Positions 53,123-62,721 are shown, counted from the first letter of the stretch. The stretch is 64,000 nucleotides of DNA from Opitutaceae bacterium (GCA_028284385.1 JANQRT010000069.1:186001-250000); one strand, 5' to 3'. Numbers and translations: made by a program. The notes: generated by a model from the sequence alone, not told the origin.

Positions 53123-53641
53123 ATGCACCTAGCCCGCATAGTTACCCTTTTTTTCCTTGTCTTAAGCTCGACGCCACCAACGCCCGGAACGAGCAAAGGG
53201 TACTTTCAAATTCCCGCCCGCGTGCAGACAGCATTTCTCATAAAGCTGCTGTCAATGAATCAAGATCTCGAAGGCAGGATTACCATAGCCGTGCTAAAGG
53301 ATCGTTCGATAGCCGAAACGCTCAAAACGCTCACTGGCCGCCCCATAAACTCAAAAGCGACGCTAGGCAATGTAGAGCTTTGGAATGAAATCGAGCAAAA
53401 CAGACCGCACGTGCTCTTCATAGCTTCCGAGACCGATCTAGAAGAGGCTCTTCGCTTCACAAGAGAGAAAAAGATTCTAAGTGTCACGGGCTTAGCCCAT
53501 TTGGCCCAAAAAGGCGTCACCCTCGGCATTGTTGGCCACGAAGGAAAGCCGAAGGTTCTACTTAATCGGAATTCCTCGGAAAAAGAAGGCATTCGCTGGA
53601 ATCAGGCCATCTTTAAAATGACCGAAGCGGTAGGAAGCTAG
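53123..53641 (+). CDS. YfiR/DUF4154-like exported protein
   Basis: The 172-residue protein has a signal peptide (about 1-22) and a C-terminal half like the YfiR/DUF4154 family: 'HVLFIASETDLEEAL', 'KILSVTGLAHLAQKGVTLGIVGHEGK' and 'VLLNRNSSEKEGIRWNQAI'. In Pseudomonas YfiR restrains a diguanylate cyclase in the periplasm. Here no such enzyme lies nearby; its neighbours are the TonB receptor and the hybrid kinase, with which it may act. Assignment is moderate. Confidence 0.7.
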   Translation: MHLARIVTLFFLVLSSTPPTPGTSKGYFQIPARVQTAFLIKLLSMNQDLEGRITIAVLKDRSIAETLKTLTGRPINSKATLGNVELWNEIEQNRPHVLFIASETDLEEALRFTREKKILSVTGLAHLAQKGVTLGIVGHEGKPKVLLNRNSSEKEGIRWNQAIFKMTEAVGS

Positions 53642-53777
53642 AGTCGTATCCAGCTTGCAGTTTGCTTCAAATTGACTTGCTGCCAGGCAGAATCTCGACA
53701 CGAGCTGTCGAAAGCTTGTTTTCCTATTCGTCTATAGCGTTGAAACAACGAAATCTAACGTTTAATCACTAGCGACT

Positions 53778-54146
53778 ATGGAATACCTAATGCTCATTTA
53801 CGCCGACGAATCGAAAGCTCCCAACTGCGAGGACGAAAGCGAGAAAAAGCGATTCGACACGATTCTATCCGAATACATGGCCTTTACGGAGGAGGTTCGG
53901 GAAAAGGGAGTCATGCTAGGAGCCAATCCACTAGAGTCGGTTTCCACTGCCACAACGGTTCGCGTGCGTAATGAAAAAATAGAGACAACTGATGGGCCCT
54001 TCGCTGAAACCAAGGAACAGCTAGCCGGCTACTACTTGATGGACTGCAAGGATCTCGACGAGGCGCTGGAGTACGCCGCTAGAATTCCTGGAGCGAAGTA
54101 CGGATCTATCGAAGTGCGTCCGATCAAGAAATTCGATACTGATTGA
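53778..54146 (+). CDS. YCII/DGPF-domain protein
   Basis: The 122-residue protein begins 'MEYLMLIYADESKAP' and has 'ETTDGPFAETKEQLAGYYLMDC', the DGPF motif, ending 'GSIEVRPIKKF'. DGPF proteins accompany ECF42 sigma factors in many bacteria. Its stop overlaps the TTG start of the sigma gene in TTGA, so the two are coupled. A decayed copy lies at 47722. Confidence 0.9.
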   Translation: MEYLMLIYADESKAPNCEDESEKKRFDTILSEYMAFTEEVREKGVMLGANPLESVSTATTVRVRNEKIETTDGPFAETKEQLAGYYLMDCKDLDEALEYAARIPGAKYGSIEVRPIKKFDTD

Positions 54147-55411
54147 GCGACCCCAAAGCCAGGCAGGCTAGCGCTGCTATCGAGCGGACCGTTCGCGAAG
54201 AGTGGAGCCAGACGCTCTCTGCGCTAGTTTACCGAATACGCGATTTCCAGCTTGCTGAGGACGCCTTGCAGGACGCGATCGTCGCGGCATGGAAAACGTG
54301 GCCCGATAAAGGCATCCCTAAGCAGCCGAGAGCCTGGCTTTATCAAACAGCCAGACGCAAAGCGATAGACCAGATTCGCAGACGGGAAAATTTCGAATCC
54401 AAGAAATCGCAGATCGAATTGATCACGAAGCTGCAGAACGACGAAAATAAGGAAGATTTGGATACGGAAATTCCAGACGAGCGCCTCAGGCTCATTTTCA
54501 CCTGCTGCCATCCCGCTCTAGACCGGAGAAGCTGCGTGGCTTTGACCCTTCGAGCGGTAGGCGGTCTGCAGACCAGAGAAATCGCTCGGGCTTTTCTTTC
54601 CCAAGAAGCGACCATGGCCCAACGCTTGGCTCGAGCTAAACGCAAGATCCGCGATGCTCGAATCCCTTACCGAGTTCCGCCTCCCCACCTTTGGCCGGAA
54701 CGCATCGAAGCCGTTCTCGCGGTAATCTATTTCATTTTCAACGAAGGGTATTTCGCCTCCTCGGGAGAAAACCTTCTCAGAGCAGAGCTTTGCGAAGAAG
54801 CGATTCGACTAGCTCGCATTCTATACGGACTGGCTCCAGAAGAGAAAGAGGCAGGAGGACTACTTGCTTTGATGCTCTTGCACCACGCCCGCCAGACGGC
54901 TAGAAGATCGACGGATGGCAAGTTCATCCCACTGGAAACTCAGGACCGAAAAGCTTGGCATCAGGAACTAATCGAAGAAGGTGACCAGATTCTTCGCCGA
55001 GCCCTCGAGGAAAGATCGATCGGTCCCTACCAAATTCAAGCGGCTATCAGCGCCGTTCACGCCCACGCGGAAGACTGGAAATCGACGGACTGGCCGCAAA
55101 TCGCCCAGTTGTATCGCAGACTCTACGCTCTCCAGCCATCAGCAGTCATCAAGCTCAATGAAGCTGTAGCCATTTCGATGATACAAGGCCCAGAAGTGGG
55201 ACTTGAGATACTAGAAGAACTGGAATCGGAAGGATTGCTCAAAAACTATCAACCGTTTTACGCGGCCAAGGCGGACATGCTGCGTCGATCAAAGCGGTTC
55301 GAAGAGGCGGTTGAAGCCTACCAGATCGCTTTGGAAAAGAGCGAGAACAGGCAGGAAAAAGAGTTTCTGCAAAAACGAATTAAGGATCTAACTCGGAATT
55401 CGAACAGGTAG
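54143..55411 (+). CDS. ECF42-type RNA polymerase sigma factor
   Basis: The 422-residue protein has sigma region 2 ('DFQLAEDALQDAIVAAWKTWPDKGIPKQPRAWLYQTARRKAIDQIRR') and region 4 ('ALTLRAVGGLQTREIARAFLSQEATMAQRLARAKRKI'), then a long C-terminal helical extension with TPR-like repeats (about 200-410), the mark of the ECF42 group. Such factors use the C-terminal part, not a separate anti-sigma, for control. It is coupled to the DGPF gene and followed by VOC, MmcQ-like and cupin genes. Confidence 0.92.
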   Translation: MSDPKARQASAAIERTVREEWSQTLSALVYRIRDFQLAEDALQDAIVAAWKTWPDKGIPKQPRAWLYQTARRKAIDQIRRRENFESKKSQIELITKLQNDENKEDLDTEIPDERLRLIFTCCHPALDRRSCVALTLRAVGGLQTREIARAFLSQEATMAQRLARAKRKIRDARIPYRVPPPHLWPERIEAVLAVIYFIFNEGYFASSGENLLRAELCEEAIRLARILYGLAPEEKEAGGLLALMLLHHARQTARRSTDGKFIPLETQDRKAWHQELIEEGDQILRRALEERSIGPYQIQAAISAVHAHAEDWKSTDWPQIAQLYRRLYALQPSAVIKLNEAVAISMIQGPEVGLEILEELESEGLLKNYQPFYAAKADMLRRSKRFEEAVEAYQIALEKSENRQEKEFLQKRIKDLTRNSNR

Positions 55412-55432
55412 GGACGACCAGCTCGGTCGTCC
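55412..55432 (+). terminator. Hairpin after the ECF42 gene
   Basis: Stem GGACGACC/GGTCGTCC with a five-base loop just after the stop codon; the tail TTGATTGT is T-poor, so it may be a weak terminator or mRNA-stabilising hairpin. Confidence 0.45.
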
Positions 55433-55592
55433 TTGATTGTAAAACAGGTCGACTCGCCAAGTCTTCTCTACTTGGAAAATTTTTTCCGCAAATCGGAAAC
55501 GACTGTCGAAATCGAGGAAGCCGAATCGTCTATCCACTGAAATGGCGAAAATGTCGCCTGAAACCTTAACCTTCAAACGAAAGAGAATCACA

Positions 55593-56006
55593 ATGGGAAA
55601 ATACGGATACAATCAAGGCGACTTCGGATGGAACGAATACTCGGCTGACGACCCTTCGGCTGCTGTCGACTTTTACGAAAAAGTCTTTGGCTACCAGACC
55701 GAGGAGATGGATATGCCGGACGGCAAGTACACCGTCCTGTCAAGAGGCGACGAAAAGCTGGGCGGCATCATGGCCAAGCCTGCCGAAGCAGCAGGAGCGC
55801 CCAATGCCTGGATGCCTTACATCACCGTTGAAAATGTAGACGAGACGGTTGCGAAAATCGAAGAGCTGGGCGGAAAAATCATCGCTCCTCCAATGGACAT
55901 TCCCGTACCCAATGGTCCGAGACTATCGGTCGTCCAAGATCCTTTTGGCGCGACACTCGGAGTCATTACCTATGTGCCGGAAGCGGAAACGGCCGCGACC
56001 GAATAG
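55593..56006 (+). CDS. VOC/glyoxalase family protein
   Basis: The 137-residue protein has two VOC beta-alpha-beta modules: 'GDFGWNEYSADDPSAAVDFYEKVFGYQ' and 'AWMPYITVENVDETVAKIEELGGKI', and ends with 'VQDPFGATLGVI'. Family members bind metals and small molecules; the substrate is unknown. The start is ATG 55593, 17 codons inside the open frame. It is next to the DGPF/ECF42 genes, where VOC and DGPF proteins often occur, and is followed by a terminator. Confidence 0.85.
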   Translation: MGKYGYNQGDFGWNEYSADDPSAAVDFYEKVFGYQTEEMDMPDGKYTVLSRGDEKLGGIMAKPAEAAGAPNAWMPYITVENVDETVAKIEELGGKIIAPPMDIPVPNGPRLSVVQDPFGATLGVITYVPEAETAATE

Positions 56007-56028
56007 CTAGTTTATTGAAATTTCCTTT

Positions 56029-56060
56029 GCAGGAAGCTCGTTTGCGGGCTTCCTGCTTTT
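56029..56060 (+). terminator. Intrinsic terminator after the VOC gene
   Basis: Stem GCAGGAAGC/GCTTCCTGC (56029-56037 with 56048-56056), ten-base loop and a T run at 56057-56060. Confidence 0.8.
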
Positions 56061-56065
56061 CTAAG

Positions 56066-56389
56066 ATGTCCTCTCAAGACCCCGATAAATTGTTCTGGGA
56101 AATCGCTGAAAACATGTATTCAGATCCTTCTGTCAAAGAAGGAACCATGATGGGTTTCAAGTGCCTTCGAGTGAACGGCGACTTTTTCGCGACTCTAGAC
56201 CATCGAAATAATGCGCTCATTGTAAAGCTCCCTAAATCTCGAGTTTCAGAGCTAGTTGAAAACGGGCAAGGCTCTCCTTTCGCGCCCAACGGCCGTGTAT
56301 TCAAAGAATGGGTGAGCATTAACGAAATCGACAAGAAGCGCTGGAAGCAACTGCTGAACGAGGCCAAGGAATTCGTTTCCTCGCGGTGA
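56066..56389 (+). CDS. MmcQ/YjbR-like small protein
   Basis: The 107-residue protein has 'GTMMGFKCLRVNGDFFATLDHRNNALIVKLP' and 'GRVFKEWVSINEIDKKRWKQLLNEA', the pattern of the YjbR/TfoX-N-like fold. Family role is not settled. I set the start at ATG 56066, since the longer frame (56015) would contain the terminator. No signal peptide. Confidence 0.68.
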   Translation: MSSQDPDKLFWEIAENMYSDPSVKEGTMMGFKCLRVNGDFFATLDHRNNALIVKLPKSRVSELVENGQGSPFAPNGRVFKEWVSINEIDKKRWKQLLNEAKEFVSSR

Positions 56390-56437
56390 TCGCTTTTTAG
56401 TCGCGCTTGCGAACAGCGCTCCTATGTTGAGCGGCCT

Positions 56438-56920
56438 ATGCGCATAGTGAATTCAAACGACATTGAAGGGTACACATGGACCTCTCCGAAAGGAAAATTC
56501 GCCATGTCAGGCAAGTGCCTTTCCATAGAACTAGGGAGAGAAGAGAAATCGACCGATCTGCTGAAGCGACATCCATTCGACATAGAGATCTGCTCCGTTC
56601 CTCCAGGTAAGGCGTTGTGCCCCTACCACTCTCATAGCGCTCAGTGGGAATTCTATCATGTGATCGCGGGAGAAGGAAAAGTCCGTCACGAAGATGGGGA
56701 AACGAAAATAGCTCAAGGAGACGCCTTTCTCTTCAAACCGAGCGAGGCTCATCAATTGATTAACGATAGCGAAGACGGCGAACTTACCTTCTACATCGTC
56801 GCCGACAACCCCATGGGGGAATCCTGCCATTACCCGGATAGTGGGAAATGGCTCGTACGCTCGCCCGAAAGTAGATTAATCCGGTCCGAATCGCTCGACT
56901 ACTTCGACGGGGAAGAGTAG
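56438..56920 (+). CDS. Cupin-domain protein
   Basis: The 160-residue protein has a cupin fold with metal-ligand pattern 'PYHSHSAQWEFYHVIAGEGKVRHEDGE' and 'GDAFLFKPSEAHQLIND'. It probably binds a divalent metal and a small molecule. The function is unknown. It is convergent with the SMP-30-like gene across one base. Confidence 0.85.
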   Translation: MRIVNSNDIEGYTWTSPKGKFAMSGKCLSIELGREEKSTDLLKRHPFDIEICSVPPGKALCPYHSHSAQWEFYHVIAGEGKVRHEDGETKIAQGDAFLFKPSEAHQLINDSEDGELTFYIVADNPMGESCHYPDSGKWLVRSPESRLIRSESLDYFDGEE

Positions 56921-56921
56921 C

Positions 56922-57851
56922 TCACAATCTTCCGGGAAAACGATGTCCCGGCACTTCCATTCGCAAAGCGTAAATCGAACCTCCAGAGGTCACGTACAAA
57001 GTCCGGCCATCTTTACCCCCGAAAACGCAATTGGTCGTGTTGGTCTCGAAAGGAATGACGCCTAGCAACTCTCCGTGAGGGCTGACTGCGTGAACACTCC
57101 GTCCTCTGAACTGGGCGAAATAGAAATTTCCATTCACGTCGATGGTCATGCCATCGCCACCATGGCGCTCTTCGCTGCCGGGATCGAATTCGTAAAAGGT
57201 CCTACCCTCTCCAATTCTGCCTGGCTCTAGTATCGGATAGCGAACTACACGCTGTTCGCCCATAGCGGCCACGAACAATGTTGACTCGTCTTTAGAGAGA
57301 ATCACTCCATTGGGCGCCTTCATATTCTCCACTAGCTTGGTAACTTCGCCGTCACGAGAAACGTAGTACACGCCAGAGTCAGGCTGAGGTAGCTCCGGAC
57401 CGCCTTTCATGATATCGGAAAAATAGACGCCACCCTCGCGATCGAGCACCAGATCGTTGACGCGATTGAACGGCTTTCCCTGATAACTTCCCGCCACGAT
57501 AGTTTTCTCTTTCGTCTTCAGATCGAATCTTACCAAAGCGGCGGCTCCCTTGCGGGATTCGCAGGCAAAGAGCTGTCCTTTGAGATTGGTAAACAGCCCG
57601 TTGGTCCGCCTGACGTTGTCAATAAAGACGCTTAGGTTTCCCTGCATATCGACGTGGTAGACCTTCTCCTGATTCATGTCGCTGAAGATCACGCTACCAT
57701 CCATCAAAGGAGCGGGGCCTTCGGTGAATCCGCCACTCGTCGCCAGTTTTTTAATACTAATGGGACCAATGCCGGGAATCGGCTTGAATTCTTTCGCAAA
57801 GCCAAGAGCGAAGAAAAAGAGAGGGAGGAAAAAGGCTGGCAGCGTCTTCAT
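56922..57851 (-). CDS. SMP-30/gluconolactonase-like exported protein
   Basis: The 309-residue protein has a signal peptide (about 1-20) and a beta-propeller with SMP-30 motifs: 'GFTEGPAPLMDGSVIFSDMNQEKVYHV', 'FNRVNDLVLDREGGVYFSD', 'MKAPNGVILSKDESTLFVA' and 'GGDGMTIDVNGNFYFAQF'. Members hydrolyse lactones in the periplasm. The start is ATG 57851. It is divergent from the serine hydrolase gene. Confidence 0.85.
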   Translation of the reverse strand: MKTLPAFFLPLFFFALGFAKEFKPIPGIGPISIKKLATSGGFTEGPAPLMDGSVIFSDMNQEKVYHVDMQGNLSVFIDNVRRTNGLFTNLKGQLFACESRKGAAALVRFDLKTKEKTIVAGSYQGKPFNRVNDLVLDREGGVYFSDIMKGGPELPQPDSGVYYVSRDGEVTKLVENMKAPNGVILSKDESTLFVAAMGEQRVVRYPILEPGRIGEGRTFYEFDPGSEERHGGDGMTIDVNGNFYFAQFRGRSVHAVSPHGELLGVIPFETNTTNCVFGGKDGRTLYVTSGGSIYALRMEVPGHRFPGRL

Positions 57852-57988
57852 ATTATCGGAGTATTTGAAAATTAGCGCTCGACTGTCAACAGAGCGCATC
57901 GGTACGTTTCAATCTCGATAGACTCCAACTCGTCGAGTGATTAAAACAAGCATTGCAACCAATTACCCGTAAACAGGTATCAAAAAGC

Positions 57989-59113
57989 ATGAAACGATTG
58001 CTCCTGCAAAAAACCCTTGCTCCCTTAGCGTTACTATGCTCCTGCAGCCTGGCATTCGCCTCGCCGATGTCAGAGGAAAGATGGCAACCGGCTATTAAGG
58101 AATCCCGGACTATTATCGAAACCTTCATGGAAGAGACGCATTACCCAGGTCTGTCCATTTCGATCGGCTACGAAAATGAGATTATCTGGTCACAAGGTTT
58201 TGGGTACGCCGATCTTGAAGCGAAAAAGGAAGTCGATCCAGCGGTCTCGAAATTCCGAATCGGCAGCGTTTCCAAGCCAATTACCGCCTTTGCGGTTGGG
58301 CTACTGGTCCAGGAGAGCAAGCTCGACCTCGACGCGCCAGTCCAGACTTACGTCCCTGATTTCCCGAAAAAGAATTGGCCCATCACTACGCGTCAAGCTG
58401 CCGGCCATCTCGCTGGCATTCGCCACTATCAAGGATCGGAATTCATGAGCGCGAAATACTTTCCTACGGTGAGCGAGGGACTCTCCATTTTTCAGGAGAG
58501 CCCACTAATGCATGAGCCAGGAACGAAATTCTCATACTCGAGCTACAGCTGGAATCTAGTCAGCGCGGTTATCGAAGGAGCTTCGGATACGGAATTCCTA
58601 GAATTCATGGATACGCAGGTCTTCAGCCCTCTGGGCATGACTCAAACCATGGCGGAAGACGCTCGCGCCGATATCGAAGACCGAGTTGCTTTCTATGGAA
58701 TGAAACAGGGCAAGCCGGTTTTGGCTCCTTATGTCGATAACAGCTATAAATGGGCCGGGGGCGGATTTCTGTCGACCACCAACGATGTAATCACATTCGC
58801 CCTTGCTCATCTTGATTCAGGCCTTTTGCAAAAGGAAACCGTGGATCTGCTGTGGACTTCCATGAAAACCAAAGATGGGGAGAAAACGAAATACGGTATC
58901 GGTTGGAAGACCTCCAGAAACAGAAGAGGCGAGCAAATGGTGGGTCATGGAGGCGGCTCCATAGGCGGCACCACGCATTTCAGGATCTATCCAGAGAAAC
59001 GCCTCGCCATCGCCATGGCCATAAATGTCGGTTCCGCAAGAATCCAGGGAGTACCTGGTAGAATCGAGCGGCTCTTTATCCAGACTTTGGAGAAATCGGA
59101 CTCTGGCAATTAA
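57989..59113 (+). CDS. Serine hydrolase, beta-lactamase/PBP4 family
   Basis: The 374-residue exported protein has a signal peptide (about 1-24). The active-site serine lies in SxxK: 'FRIGSVSKPITAFAVG'. The second motif is YSS rather than YSN in 'FSYSSYSWNLVSAVIE', and a third, HGGGSIGG, lies near 325. It may act on peptides, esters or lactams. The start is ATG 57989. Confidence 0.82.
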   Translation: MKRLLLQKTLAPLALLCSCSLAFASPMSEERWQPAIKESRTIIETFMEETHYPGLSISIGYENEIIWSQGFGYADLEAKKEVDPAVSKFRIGSVSKPITAFAVGLLVQESKLDLDAPVQTYVPDFPKKNWPITTRQAAGHLAGIRHYQGSEFMSAKYFPTVSEGLSIFQESPLMHEPGTKFSYSSYSWNLVSAVIEGASDTEFLEFMDTQVFSPLGMTQTMAEDARADIEDRVAFYGMKQGKPVLAPYVDNSYKWAGGGFLSTTNDVITFALAHLDSGLLQKETVDLLWTSMKTKDGEKTKYGIGWKTSRNRRGEQMVGHGGGSIGGTTHFRIYPEKRLAIAMAINVGSARIQGVPGRIERLFIQTLEKSDSGN

Positions 59114-59191
59114 TGGTCCGTTGCAAACCGCAGCAGCCAGATACAAAATCTATTTGTACTCAGTCCGCTAAATAGGCTTCAATGAATATTG

Positions 59192-60352
59192 ATGTTTCAA
59201 GAAACGGTCTTTTTCGAAAATCGCCGGAGCCGAGCAATTCGTGTCCACCTCGTATTCATTTTTCTGTTATTTGGAGGACTCCTTGATCAATCGTCCTTCG
59301 GCAAGCCGAGAGCTAGAGACTTAGGCATACCATTCCAGGGAACGCCTGGAGAACTTAATGCGATAACCGACGTCAAAGGGGTTGCAGTCGGACATTCGAC
59401 CATCATTAAAGGCAGGGCCCGCACAGGGGTGACCGCGATCTTTCCGCTTGGGAAAATGTCGACTCAAGATGTGGCGGCGAACTGGGCCGTCTTCAATGGC
59501 GATGGTGAGCTGACGGGCGCCCATTACCTCAGGGAATTCGGAAAACTAAATGGCCCCATATTGATCACCAACACGCTTAGCGTTGGAACGGTTCATGCAG
59601 CCGCCATCGAATGGAGCCGCGATCGCCTTGAAAGCCTGTGGGCCCTTCCCGTTGTCGCGGAAACCTGGGATGGCTTCCTCAACGATATCCAAGGCCTGCA
59701 CGTGAAAAGAAAACACGTCTTCGAAGCCCTGGATGACGCCGCCACGGGTCCGGTCGCCGAGGGAAACGTGGGTGGCGGCACCGGCATGCGAACCTTCGAG
59801 TTCAAGAGCGGCATTGGAACCGCTTCTCGCATTGTATCCACTGAACAGGGACAAAAAACTCTCGGGGTTCTAGTCCAATCGAATTTCGGAAGACGACATC
59901 AACTGCGGATTGCAGGACTGCCAATTGGCGACCAATTCGAGGACCTCATGCCAGAGTTAGGTGAATCGGTTAACACCAATGGAAACTCGATCATCGTCGT
60001 TATAGGAACAGACGTGCCTCTCATTCCTATCCAACTAGAGCGCATCGCAAAAAGAGCCGCTTTAGCCTTGGGGAGAGTCGGGAGCATCGGCATGGAAGGC
60101 TCGGGAGATTTCTTCATCGCATTCTCGACTGCCAACCGATTCGAGACGGAAAAAGAAGGAGTCGTGAGATTCAAGGCGTCCCCTTCACTGAATCCTCTTT
60201 TCGAAGCGGTTGTCCAAGCGACCGAAGAGGCGATCATCAATTCATTGGTAGCCGCGGAAACGATGGTTGGCTACAAAGGAAATACGATTCACGCGATCCC
60301 TCATGACCGCCTGAGCGCAGTGCTGGCGGACCATGGTATCTTGAATAACTAG
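59192..60352 (+). CDS. P1-family (DmpA-like) peptidase
   Basis: The 386-residue protein is of the P1/S58 family of aminopeptidases that self-process. It has 'AITDVKGVAVGHSTI' near the start, 'EGNVGGGTGMRTFEFKSGIGTASR' in the middle and 'RVGSIGMEGSGDFFIAFSTAN' near the C-terminus. A hydrophobic segment (about 15-30) suggests export. The start is ATG 59192; TTG 59189 adds one codon only. Confidence 0.85.
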   Translation: MFQETVFFENRRSRAIRVHLVFIFLLFGGLLDQSSFGKPRARDLGIPFQGTPGELNAITDVKGVAVGHSTIIKGRARTGVTAIFPLGKMSTQDVAANWAVFNGDGELTGAHYLREFGKLNGPILITNTLSVGTVHAAAIEWSRDRLESLWALPVVAETWDGFLNDIQGLHVKRKHVFEALDDAATGPVAEGNVGGGTGMRTFEFKSGIGTASRIVSTEQGQKTLGVLVQSNFGRRHQLRIAGLPIGDQFEDLMPELGESVNTNGNSIIVVIGTDVPLIPIQLERIAKRAALALGRVGSIGMEGSGDFFIAFSTANRFETEKEGVVRFKASPSLNPLFEAVVQATEEAIINSLVAAETMVGYKGNTIHAIPHDRLSAVLADHGILNN

Positions 60353-60472
60353 ACGTAAAAAACGATCTCCATTTTTCTTCGCTTGTTTTCGGTGCCAGAC
60401 TTGGCACAATTCAGGTCATCGCTTGTCGCAAAACGAACACCCGCTTCAACTGATACGTATCTTCGCACTCCC

Positions 60473-62695
60473 ATGAAACGTCTTCATTTCGTAACACTAA
60501 TTTGGATATGCGGACTATTTCTGCCGATACTGCAGGCGGATCTCAAGGCGGCCAAGATGAAGCCAAAGAAGCCGCTTGCCCTCAACCAGGCTGCGGACAG
60601 TCGGCTCAAGCCGGGCGTGGATGCCATGCAAGCGGGAAACTATTTCCAGGCCTGCAATATCCTGATGGGAGTCGTCAATGCGGCCCCAACCAATCTCCAC
60701 GCCAGAGCAACCTACGCCAAAGCCCTTTTTGGAGCCGGCCGCTACGAGCAGGCTCGTGAACAGATGTCGGTGGTGATCAGCCAGGATCCGAACATGGTGG
60801 AGGCCTACACCATAAGAGCGCGTAGCGCTGCCCATATGGGAAATAGAATGCGAGCGGAGAAAGATCTGGAACTCGCTCGAAAGATCGACCGAAGAGACTC
60901 CTTTAAAATCATTGGCAAAGCGGAAAAGGAAGTGAAGAAAACGCTTTCAAGCCTGCCTGGAAAATCCGCTTCCAAACTACATGACGAATTGCTGAAGGCG
61001 GCTTTGAAGGGCGAGAGGCTTAGCCAGCTCACTGAGAGGGCTCTCGCCCTACGCAAGGCTTCGAATGCCGAGCGTCTCCGCGGCGACGAAGTCTATTCCG
61101 ACAAACGGCGTGAATGGGGTTGGAGGTACAATGTTAACCCTAAGGACGCAGACCTCTTGGTGGACTATGGAATGATGATTGTCGATGAGTTGAATCCACG
61201 TGGCGAATACGTGGAAAACGGAAATTTCGTTACCGATTATCGAATACAAGGGAAAGCCCTGGAGAACGAAGAGATAAGCCTCGCTCAGTACCTTTTCAAC
61301 ATCGCGCTTTCATTGAAGCGCGAGCACCCGGGAGCCCTTCTCGGCTTAGCCCGAATCGAATTTCGAGCCAACATGTGGGCCAATGCGGAACGCTACCTTC
61401 GCAGAGCGCTGGCTTCAGGAAAACCGGATCCCAAAGTCCTCTACATGATGCGCGACATCCTGCAGATCGCGGCCGGTCAGCAGATGGCAAGATCCATGGC
61501 TTTGCGGCAAGTGAGAACATGGGAAGAGAAAATCGGCGACAAGATCTACATATACAAGGAATATCCTTCTGAAGAGGAACTTCGTCGGGCCGATATTGCC
61601 GACAGGAAAGCCGACAACTTTTTCTATTCGTCCGACAGGTACTGGAACAAGGTCATAAAAGGAAATTCCAAGGATCCCCGCACTCATGATTTCATTGGAG
61701 GGATGGCGTATCGAGCTGAAAACTACAAAATCGCTGTCGAACGCTATGCCTACGCTGTAAAGCTTGAGCCTGACAAGCTGGAATATCGCTACGCGCTATC
61801 CAACGCCTACGCTCGCGCGAATCAGGTCGATAAATACATCGAGCAGGCGAACATCGGACGGAACCTGGAACACACCACCGCCAGCGCCGAACTCCACTGG
61901 GCGAGAAACACGATCCACAAGCAAGACTGGAAATACACACAGCGCCTGATCGATAGAGCCATCGAAACGGATCCCGCCGACGCTAGAGCCATTGCCTACA
62001 TGGCCATCATGGCCGAGGCTCGAGGAAAGAAAAGAGACGCCATCGCCTATTACCTGGCAGCCCTGGCTCTAGAAGAGGCCCGAGCCAAGTTGCGAGGCTG
62101 CTCCTGGCTAAATGGAACCGGGTATTGGTATGTCAATGACATCAGCCGAGCCATAGAACTGAGAACCCGAGTGGCCACGCTTTTAGAAGACTATGGCACC
62201 GAGACGGCAAAGGCCCTCTATCTCGCCAACGTAAAGCTTGAGTCCAATATCAGCGATGCCGCCCTTAAAGAGCAATGCTTCACTGCCATGATGCCAATCG
62301 CCGGCCTTCCTAAAAACATGCGTGAAGAACCGCCTCGATTCGGAGAACTCATGCGTACCAATCGCGCCCTGGCCGCCTATCAATTGTACAAGGAGGGCAA
62401 CTACCAGGAAGCAGCCAAGCATTTTAGTCTCTTGGCCGATTACGAGAAACGGAGACGCTCGGCTGGCGGAAAAGCCTATGACGCCCTCCGCGACAAGGTC
62501 TGGTTAAGCCAGCCCATGTATCAGGCCGCCCAAGACTGCTTCCGAAAAACGGGGAATCAGCGACTCGTCAACGTATGGCGACAGGAACACCATAAAGTGA
62601 ACGTCTACGGACCTGACGCCTTTAGAAACGTATCGGGAGACTGGCGACGCCACGAACCGACCAGCGGACAGTTTCCTCGCGGAGCCAGAGGGTAA
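60473..62695 (+). CDS. Exported TPR-repeat protein
   Basis: The 740-residue protein has a signal peptide (about 1-18) and TPR repeats throughout, for example 'AGNYFQACNILMGVVNAAPTNLHARATYAKALFGAGRYEQAREQM'. The C-terminal region has repeats rich in Ala and Arg. It probably acts as a scaffold in the envelope. The start is ATG 60473, at the signal peptide; the frame is open 30 codons further. Confidence 0.8.
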   Translation: MKRLHFVTLIWICGLFLPILQADLKAAKMKPKKPLALNQAADSRLKPGVDAMQAGNYFQACNILMGVVNAAPTNLHARATYAKALFGAGRYEQAREQMSVVISQDPNMVEAYTIRARSAAHMGNRMRAEKDLELARKIDRRDSFKIIGKAEKEVKKTLSSLPGKSASKLHDELLKAALKGERLSQLTERALALRKASNAERLRGDEVYSDKRREWGWRYNVNPKDADLLVDYGMMIVDELNPRGEYVENGNFVTDYRIQGKALENEEISLAQYLFNIALSLKREHPGALLGLARIEFRANMWANAERYLRRALASGKPDPKVLYMMRDILQIAAGQQMARSMALRQVRTWEEKIGDKIYIYKEYPSEEELRRADIADRKADNFFYSSDRYWNKVIKGNSKDPRTHDFIGGMAYRAENYKIAVERYAYAVKLEPDKLEYRYALSNAYARANQVDKYIEQANIGRNLEHTTASAELHWARNTIHKQDWKYTQRLIDRAIETDPADARAIAYMAIMAEARGKKRDAIAYYLAALALEEARAKLRGCSWLNGTGYWYVNDISRAIELRTRVATLLEDYGTETAKALYLANVKLESNISDAALKEQCFTAMMPIAGLPKNMREEPPRFGELMRTNRALAAYQLYKEGNYQEAAKHFSLLADYEKRRRSAGGKAYDALRDKVWLSQPMYQAAQDCFRKTGNQRLVNVWRQEHHKVNVYGPDAFRNVSGDWRRHEPTSGQFPRGARG

Positions 62696-62721
62696 AGCAT
62701 CGTCAGTCGAAACATTTGTAG

